Positions 47,492 through 64,000 of a DNA stretch of 64,000 bases are shown in pieces; the stretch's first letter is position 1; the number at the start of each line of letters is the position of its first letter. The translations under genes were made by a program, and so were the position numbers. Origin of the DNA: Perca fluviatilis (lineage: Eukaryota > Chordata > Actinopteri > Perciformes > Percidae); NCBI RefSeq assembly GCF_010015445.1, contig NC_053118.1:19829437-19893436 (forward strand). The letters run 5' to 3'. Under the pieces are notes generated by a model. The model saw only the letters and a list, made by a program, of their open reading frames with translations, searched no databases and was not told the origin of the DNA.

Positions 47492-49017
47492 ATGAATTAC
47501 GAATTTGGGCGAGAAAGTGGTTTTATCAACAGCCAGCCGTCGCTCGCTGAGTGCCTGACATCTCTCACTAACCCTGTCGGTGATGCATTTCAAAGTTCAT
47601 CAATCAAGAGCTCGGCGCTTTCACAGTCGACACTGATTCCTCCTCCTTTTGAGCAGACCATCCCCGGCCTTAACCCGGGCATCCACCCACGCCACAGCCG
47701 CTCAAAGCAGTCGCTGCAGGCTGCATCCCTACCCCCGGAGTACCCGTGGATGAAGGAGAAGAAAAGCATCAAGAGAAACCAGACTGATGCTGCTTCTGCG
47801 GCTGCAACAACAACGACTGACTCCTCTCCACTCTACTTCTCCCCCCAAGGCAAGACATGATGATTAATAACCTCCATGTAAAAGGCTCCTCATTGTCTGA
47901 GGATTCCCCTCAGCAAGAAGCTGCATCCCGGGCCTTGTGCAACGTGGGCGTCCCTTTAAGCCAGTAGAGGATTTTGATTTAAGCATGCTTAATCTCATCA
48001 AGTAACGCACTGACTTGTGATGCAGTGTAAGAGTGTTAATGTTTGACAGTAATGGAGAGAGATTGATTATTGTTACGCGGGCCAGCAGCTGGCATGTTCA
48101 TTAATCTTCACCCTCCGTCCTGTCCTGTCCACGCAGACCCATCATATTCTGCCTGGGGCCCATAAATCTTCCCAGTGCCGGTGCTGGCTTGCCACAAGTT
48201 TCACCCCATAGAGCTTGTTTTTCTCCACATAGCCATACATACACAACTGTGTTGCTGTTTTATTTTTTCGCCTGCTTTTCTCTAATTAAAATAAATAAAA
48301 TCTTTGGTTTCTTTTCTTTTTTTTTTAGGTTCACCAGAGGGGCCAGAGGTTGGTGTTGGCGGTGGAGGGGCATCCCGGAGGTTGAGGACCGCGTATACCA
48401 ACACCCAACTTCTGGAGCTGGAGAAGGAGTTTCATTATAACAAATACCTGTGCAGACCGAGGCGAGTGGAAATAGCTGCTTTGCTGGATTTATCAGAGAA
48501 GCAGGTGAAAGTGTGGTTTCAGAACAGGAGGATGAAACACAAGAGGCAGACCCACTGCAAGGAGAACCGGGACAGTGAGGGGATATACGCGTGCCTGGAC
48601 GACGGGCCGGAGGACGAGTTAGAGCAGGCGGCGGACAGCAGCGCAGCCGGGACGCTCCTGGAGAGGGAGAGGTATTTCCACCAAAATACCTTAACTTCAC
48701 AACATTGTCCGAACGGGCACAATGGGGAGAACCAAAGCCCGACTGTCACGCCTTTGACCAGCAATGAGAAAAATCTGAAACATTTTCCTAACCCGGCACC
48801 CACTGTTCCTATCTGCGTGTCAACAATAGGCCCGGACAATGATAATTCCCCGGGCCTGGACGTCTCTTTGCAGGATTTCCAAGTTTTCTCATCCTCCTCC
48901 TCTTTCTCACCAAGTTTGTCAGATTCGGCACAAAGTCCCCTGTCTTTATCATCCGAAACTTTTGACCTTTTCTCAGAAACACTCACAACAATCGACCTGC
49001 AAAACTTGAGCTATTGA
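47492..49017 (+). CDS. hoxa2b: Homeobox protein Hox-A2b
   Basis: Anterior Hox factor specifying rhombomere 2-5 and second pharyngeal arch identity. Exons 47492-47849 and 48329-49017, 348 aa. The N terminus [24 protein letters not shown] and [24 protein letters not shown] match Hox-A2. The Pbx-binding hexapeptide YPWM is at 84-87. The homeodomain (about 136-195; [58 protein letters not shown]) is Hox2 type, and the C terminus [11 protein letters not shown] is conserved. The frame requires the intron to begin CCCCAAG|GCAAGA, a GC donor, and end TTTTTTAG|GTTC: a GC-AG intron. No in-frame GT alternative precedes the TGA four codons later. The intron also has candidate r4 enhancer motifs. Confidence 0.95.
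48043..48107 (+). promoter_or_regulatory. hoxa2b: Candidate rhombomere-4 enhancer in the hoxa2b intron
   Basis: Within 65 bp: TTGACAG (Meis/Prep-type) at about 48043-48049, AGATTGAT (Hox/Pbx) at 48060-48067, and on the minus strand AGATTAAT (Hox/Pbx-like) at 48100-48107. Mouse and pufferfish Hoxa2 introns are known to contain an r4 enhancer made of Hox/Pbx and Prep/Meis sites that responds to Hoxb1. Identification here is by motif and location. Confidence 0.55.
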
Positions 49018-49213
49018 CCGATGTTTTATTTGAATTCAGATACTTGTGTTCAGTTTATATGATCAGTTATAATAGATCTCACAAATAAGGTAAGTTAAAG
49101 CAAAAACAACAAAGCTACTATTTAGTCTGTATGGCAGTTTAGCATTGGGCTGCGAGAGGAGAGTTTATTTTTATATGGATTTCGACTATAACTGAGCAGA
49201 ATAATTTTCTTGA

Positions 49214-49219
49214 AATAAA
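49214..49219 (+). other. hoxa2b: Likely hoxa2b polyadenylation signal
   Basis: AATAAA about 200 bp after the stop codon, followed by TTTACATT and a T-rich stretch. Confidence 0.6.
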
Positions 49220-50414
49220 ACTTTACATTGATGGGAATCAGCCGCGCTATTGTCTTATTTCACAGTAAGAAAGTTTGGAGAGCTCATTGATTTTAGGCCT
49301 ATACGATAAAACATAAAAATAGCCTACGTATATATGAGAATATTGGTCATAAGAAAAATGAATTATGCTCATGCATAATTCATAATGCTGAATGTCGTTT
49401 CTCACAGTATTCAAATCAGGATAATATAAACGCTTTAATTTAAACGCCACAGGATATTTTTTTTTAATTATTGTCTAAGTTAACATGTTCTTGCAGTATA
49501 AAGACTATTGATTGTATAATCTCAAACTTCCCCAAAACTTTCATTTAAATTAGCCAAATGTAGTGAACACAGAGCACTATCAAATGCAAGTGATATAAAT
49601 GTAAAATTATATATAGTTGCACCCTAGTTTGTTTCAAATCTTTATTTTCATAGGTTTAGTTGAAAGTAGTATATTTTTTTTTAACGTGACCATGCTTCTG
49701 CAGACCTCAGTGATGTATCTGACCTGGAGAAAAAAGCCGATTCATTACCTCCGCGTGTTCAAACCCAGAAAAAGAACATTTGCAGTGAGAATTGCCTGCT
49801 AGGAGTCCCAGGCCAAAAGTTATGACTTTTCTTGGCTCTCTAATTACATTTTATTGCCTATAAAACTCACAGCACTGAGGGTGCTTGTTTATAGCCCGAT
49901 CTGCAGTGTAATACTGTCTTTTTGAATTTAGAATCGCGCCTTACAAAGCCATTGTGTTTTTTCTAAACTTTGTATGATTTAAAAATATCAAGTTAATTCA
50001 AAGCAGCCGACATAAGACTTTTATTCCCAAATTGTAATATAATAGGGTATTGTAATTAACACAGTAGCAAAACATAGCCAATAGTAAGATATCAGGCAAA
50101 TAGCAGAATGTATTTATTTTATTTGTTTATAGTAAACTGTTTCAATGAACGTAAATGTATGTTAATCTGGACTAAGTCCCTGTTTACTGCTGAAAGAATT
50201 CTTCACACCGACCAGTTGAGCCTCTGCTGTTAAAGCGCACACATAACAGCCGTGGTCGCTGTTTCTTTATTAGGATACTGTTATTAAATGTTTAGGGGGA
50301 AATGGTCGATGGAAAGCCAGAGATTGTTCCAGGAATCACAAGATTAACTATCACACTGATCAATTATTCTGACTAGTGTCTGCAGGCAACATGAATCAAT
50401 GTATATAGCTGTAG

Positions 50415-50475
50415 GATCTGTAGCTCAGGATTGTGCGGGTTGGACTCAGAGCCTCATAGCAAAAAAAAAAAAAAG
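50415..50475 (+). repeat. Possible SINE fragment with poly-A tail
   Basis: tgtagctcagg (A-box-like), gcgggttggactc (B-box-like) and a run of about 15 A within 60 bp. Too short for a firm call. Confidence 0.3.
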
Positions 50476-51028
50476 TGAGGTGGTGAACTACTATTACTGA
50501 GATTTGGTGACTATGATTACTAATTGTGATCAATTGAAAATAGATAGGAGAAGTCTAAAGCCCAGGATGCAGAGGGGAAGTCAGATTTGGTTTGGTGCTG
50601 AAGCCACTGAGCTCATTTAAAATAGTAAGAGTGTCAGTGTCTACAGGCTAGACTAAGCACAAATAGGCCTACATCTCATGTTTATTATTTATAAAGGCCA
50701 GGGCACTTATTCCTGAGCACACTCTGCTAGTTTATTTGACTGATAATGCTCATTCAATGGAGTGATAACATTCGAAATGAATACACAAAATAAAACGTAC
50801 ATCATGTTGTATCTTTTTTCCTACATCCACAGGATTCACCATGACAATGTGCATATTTAATCATTACATAATCAGACCCATGAATTTGATTATTTCATTT
50901 CTTTATTATGTATGGTTGTATGAACGAGTTTGGTGACTTTGAGCAGCTTGGTCAATGTTTGAAAGAAAAGTAGATGAAACTTTATGGGAAACTAGATACA
51001 ACACTTCACTATGCAAATCCCTCCCTCC

Positions 51029-51041
51029 ACACACACACGCG

Positions 51042-51117
<76 letters not shown>

Positions 51118-51135
51118 ACACACACACACACACAG
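51029..51135. repeat. (CA)n microsatellite
   Basis: About 50 CA units with one cacaccaca interruption; runs directly into the DR1 motif. Confidence 0.95.
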
Positions 51136-51206
51136 GTCAAAGGTCAAGCTGGCTCTCCTCTCCTCTCCAAGCTGGGAGGAACTACTGCCAGGTCAGAAGG
51201 GGGTCA
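51134..51206 (+). promoter_or_regulatory. Nuclear-receptor half-site cluster: DR1 and DR5 (candidate RARE)
   Basis: AGGTCA-A-AGGTCA at 51134-51146 is a perfect DR1. AGGTCA at 51190-51195, five spacer bases (gaagg) and GGGTCA at 51201-51206 form a DR5 that fits the retinoic acid response element consensus. The cluster lies 2.1 kb downstream of hoxa2b. In tetrapods a DR5 RARE sits 3' of Hoxa1, the next gene expected here. Function is inferred. Confidence 0.6.
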
Positions 51207-51924
51207 GGTTTTGAATGACTGCAGAGGGTTTGTGGCTCATATTCTGCAATCAGAATATGAATGCGGAAACAATAACATTCATGCAGAATATGATCTGAGG
51301 TTTAATTTTGCATTAAGACGTGAGGAATGTGATTTTATCAATCACCCAAAGATCTAAAGGACTGGTGGTGCTTTTTTTCTCAGGATGATTCTGAATTACA
51401 GCCATGACATTTTAACACTTGATATAACACAAAGATATAAAGCAAACGTGTTGAAAATGCATCACTGTCGGATCTCAATCATCAAATCACGTAGCCTATT
51501 TTCCTCTCTGACAAATAAGAAGATTTGATATTGTTTGGATGTTAAATTCTTCCTAAAGCTGCTGGACTGAAACTGGAGTAAATAAAGTGTTTCTGGGGGA
51601 GAGTCTGTGTGTCTGGCAGCGCTGACAAACACTGTCCACCACCTGCAGCAGAAGAAAAAGCTGAAGGCTCTTCAGGCAGCCCCTCCAGAGCTGCACTGAC
51701 ATTTCGGTCTCATTTCTCCACAACAACAAGCTATACAGTTCAAAGGCGCGTCTTTAAAGCTGGATTGGGGAATTCTGCTTGTCAAAAGATGACTAATGAA
51801 TGACTGACACTTTTATAAACAATATGACAACCAGCTGCTTTCACTGAATAGCTACACCAGGAGGCGCAGGTTTGACTTGATGTTAGAGATGAGCTGTTTA
51901 GGGGGATTTAGGCTACTCTTGCAT

Positions 51925-51937
51925 CAGATAAGGAAGG
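51925..51937 (+). promoter_or_regulatory. skap2: GATA-ETS composite motif upstream of skap2
   Basis: cagataaggaagg overlaps a GATA site (AGATAAG) with an ETS core (AGGAAG), about 600 bp before the skap2 ATG; such composites are typical of haematopoietic genes. Confidence 0.35.
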
Positions 51938-52533
51938 AAAAATGTGTTTGTCATTGACTGTACAATAGAAACTGATTAACTTGCAAACGTGATTTAGGAA
52001 TAAACCAGTCCAGTGCAAAAATCTGGCGCAGAAACCTGCAGAACAGTTTTATATAATTGCCTTCTCGACTAATGACCCCTGTTTAGATTTACAATGTTGA
52101 CATATTCATAAACCTAAAGTGCTTGCATCATTGTAAGACACTCCTAACGTGTCCAGTGAGTCAGTCACAGACTTTTAAGTGCCAGAGAAATATTATGTGG
52201 AATCAATCAAAAAATATGATCATGCGTTATCCGCTGACTTTATTAGTCTGTAAAGACCCGTTGCTCCATTAAAGCATCAACTCCCCGTCATCAATAGCCC
52301 TAGCAGTCAAAAACTATATACAATCACAAAGGCTGATAGGCCAATAAAAGTCAGTGTGGAATGGATGCTGAACAACAGGCAGGTTTCACTGTTTTTTTCT
52401 GCAGAAGAACTGTGTGGTCAGTTATAAATATTTAGCAGATTAACTTCCGTGTCCGTAAACTCATTGCTGCTTCCGTATCGTGTTTTGCGCCGCCGGACTG
52501 TCCACCGCTGTCAGGAACTGAACTCTCACAACA

Positions 52534-62192
<9,659 letters not shown>

Positions 62193-64000
62193 ATACACCC
62201 CATGTAAGTTGCTCAGACCTCATGACTGCACTGAACAAGTTTCTTCCACTTGTTTGAATATCAAAATATATAACTGGAGGTAATCCACTATATTTAAATG
62301 AATGTGTTGTTTTCAGGATCATTCCCTCCCCTATCCACAAGAGACTGATGACTGGATGAAACTGTTTTCATACGACTGAAATACATATTTGAAAGTATAT
62401 TTCTACATTATCTGCATGTTGCACTGCTTGTTCATATGTATATCCTATCCAAGATAGATATAGTTTTCCCACACCATTTCATGAACTGTTTTTGGTAAAT
62501 TTGGTAATTGCAAATGGTAAGATTAAAAAATGATTTAAACATATTGGTTGTATCTGAGCATTTGTTTTTTCAATATTTAACATGTGATTTAAGCCACAAG
62601 GTGGCAATAGAGTCTCTTCAAAGGTCATAGATTACTACCTCTGTAACAGATGTTCGAGACCAAAATGCCACATGCCAGTTTTTCTTTTTGTTGCTGTGGG
62701 ACACACATTCTGGATGGAGGTTTGTGTTTTCTGGAGGAAAAAAACATTAACAATATCAGGCCAATGCCAATATCAAGTCCTGTGTGCACACCAAATATGT
62801 GTACACAACCCCTGGATAAATTAAGAAATATTTATTTCTGTTTAAAAATTAGTTTATTTATCTGGTCAGCACTTTAGTTCCGAGCTTCAAAGGGACACTG
62901 GGCTTATTTTATGGCACCTGAGAGACTTTGCTGGGCAGAGGATCACAGCGTGGCAGATGGTTGGCTGTGCTGCGTGCCTGAGTGAAACGCCTGAGGTACA
63001 CTAATAAGACAGCCACCCACACAGATAGCAGGGATGCTTATTGCCCTCTGAGGGGCTGTTTGACAGCAGGCGAGGTGGCGTTAGCTAGGCATATCCCTCT
63101 GAGGTTACATACATACTGTACATATCTTTTTACAGCCTCCTCACTGAAATACCAAAGTTGTACTACACTTTTATCTATCAGGGTAATCCACTCCTTTTGG
63201 TGTGTTGTGGACAAAAGGGGCCTTGTCAAGGTTTTCTCAAGGTTGAGAGAAAATGGGAAGGAAAATGCATTCATTAACCAATAACTCTCCCTCATCCCTC
63301 TATTTTTTTTCCCCTTGCTCCTGTCTCTCTGTTTTGTTCCTGTTGAGTGATGGGCTAGTCCTCTGTCCTCTGGGTGACATTCAAAGCCAATATAAATCCT
63401 GCTCTTTACGGTATAATGCAGCGATAAAGCCTCTCTGCTAATTGGAGATGTAATGAATTATCATAATTAGTTATTGAGTATACTACATTGGATAAAGAGA
63501 GCAAAGTGTTTTGAGGGGAGAAAAGGCATGGACAGTAGTGAAACAATGTGATGTTCAGTGAGTGGAGATCACCAAATAATATCACTGACAAAGGCTGAGT
63601 GTGTGTGTGTGTGTTATTCCATCATTTATGCAGATTATGTAACACTTTTAAAAAAAAAATGTTTTGGTGCTGATGTTGAATTGTGGATTTAATACATACA
63701 ACACAAATATTTCTTTACTGTTGATACAGCTTGGTATTTCCCCCTTAAAGAGTCCTCTTTTTAATGTTAGGTTAGGGGTTAGGTTGCTAAAGGCAAGGAA
63801 GGCTAAATATTACCTCTCATTTTTATGTGCCAATAAAGGATTTCCTTAATGGATGTCAACTACACCCCCATCCCCCTCCGTTAGATTTGGACAGCCATAT
63901 CTGCAGAATATACAGGTTCTTTTATTGCAATTTAACATCAAGATATAATGTTTCATAGATAAATGCCACCATGCCATTAATCTAGTGAGCACTAAATTAC
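62193..64000 (+). other. skap2 3' flank
   Basis: Begins with the skap2 3' UTR; no strong AATAAA is seen within the first 500 bp. Telomere-like 'ttaggttaggggttagg' occurs near 63.77 kb. No other gene or repeat recognised. Confidence 0.5.

Larger units (their letters stand above)
49018..52533 (+). other. hoxa2b-skap2 intergenic region (site of lost hoxa1b)
   Basis: No Hox1 homeobox remains. Features seen: hoxa2b 3' UTR, a tRNA-like fragment with poly-A near 50.42-50.47 kb, a long CA array, a DR1 and DR5 pair, and a GATA/ETS composite before skap2. The rest is unique AT-rich sequence. Confidence 0.7.

Noticed and set aside
51609..51803. 64-residue ORF upstream of skap2 (MSGSADKHCPPPA...)
   Set aside because: No domain, no splice sites leading to skap2; likely chance.

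Overview
This window is vertebrate nuclear DNA, almost certainly from a ray-finned teleost fish. The evidence is GT-AG split genes with short introns, dense CA/GT microsatellites, hAT-type fish MITEs, fish tRNA-derived SINEs, and above all the gene order tax1bp1 - hibadh - hox13 - hox11 - hox10 - (mir-196) - hox9 - hox2 - skap2. That order matches the HoxAb (duplicated HoxA, 'b') cluster produced by the teleost whole-genome duplication. The sequence does not let me name the species; the reduced gene set fits most teleosts.

Layout. (1) About 1-7.9 kb: 5' part of tax1bp1 on the minus strand (four coding exons plus a 5' UTR exon), running off the left edge. (2) 9.2-17.6 kb: complete hibadh on the plus strand in eight exons, head to head with tax1bp1. 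Its 5.4-kb intron 4 is a repeat landing zone, with a nested pair of hAT-type elements (the outer one has a perfect 8-bp target-site duplication), a decayed LINE reverse-transcriptase end and a SINE. (3) 17.6-49.0 kb: the Hox cluster, all genes on the plus strand with two coding exons each: hoxa13b, hoxa11b, hoxa10b, hoxa9b, hoxa2b, with mir-196 between hoxa10b and hoxa9b. I see no evx, hoxa7, a5, a4, a3 or a1 homeobox. (4) 52.5-62.2 kb: skap2 (12 coding exons, 349 aa, PH plus SH3 adaptor) on the plus strand. (5) 62.2-64 kb: 3' flank of skap2 with nothing recognised.

Functionally the Hox genes encode homeodomain transcription factors for posterior axis, limb/fin and urogenital patterning (13, 11, 10, 9) and hindbrain/second-arch identity (2). 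The three flanking genes are syntenic bystanders: autophagy receptor, valine catabolism and immune-cell adaptor.

The most interesting non-coding signals are: a DR1 plus DR5 pair of nuclear-receptor half-site repeats downstream of hoxa2b, where the 3' retinoic acid enhancer of the missing hoxa1b would be expected; a mir-196 copy whose mature strand differs from canonical miR-196 at position 9 while the opposite arm keeps the old partner base; a GC-AG intron in hoxa2b carrying a Meis plus Hox/Pbx cluster like the rhombomere-4 enhancer; and a (GT)67 tract ending 28 bp before skap2 exon 9, reminiscent of the CFTR exon-9 arrangement. All coordinates for splice sites come from reading the sequence and reading-frame continuity; none was checked with transcripts.
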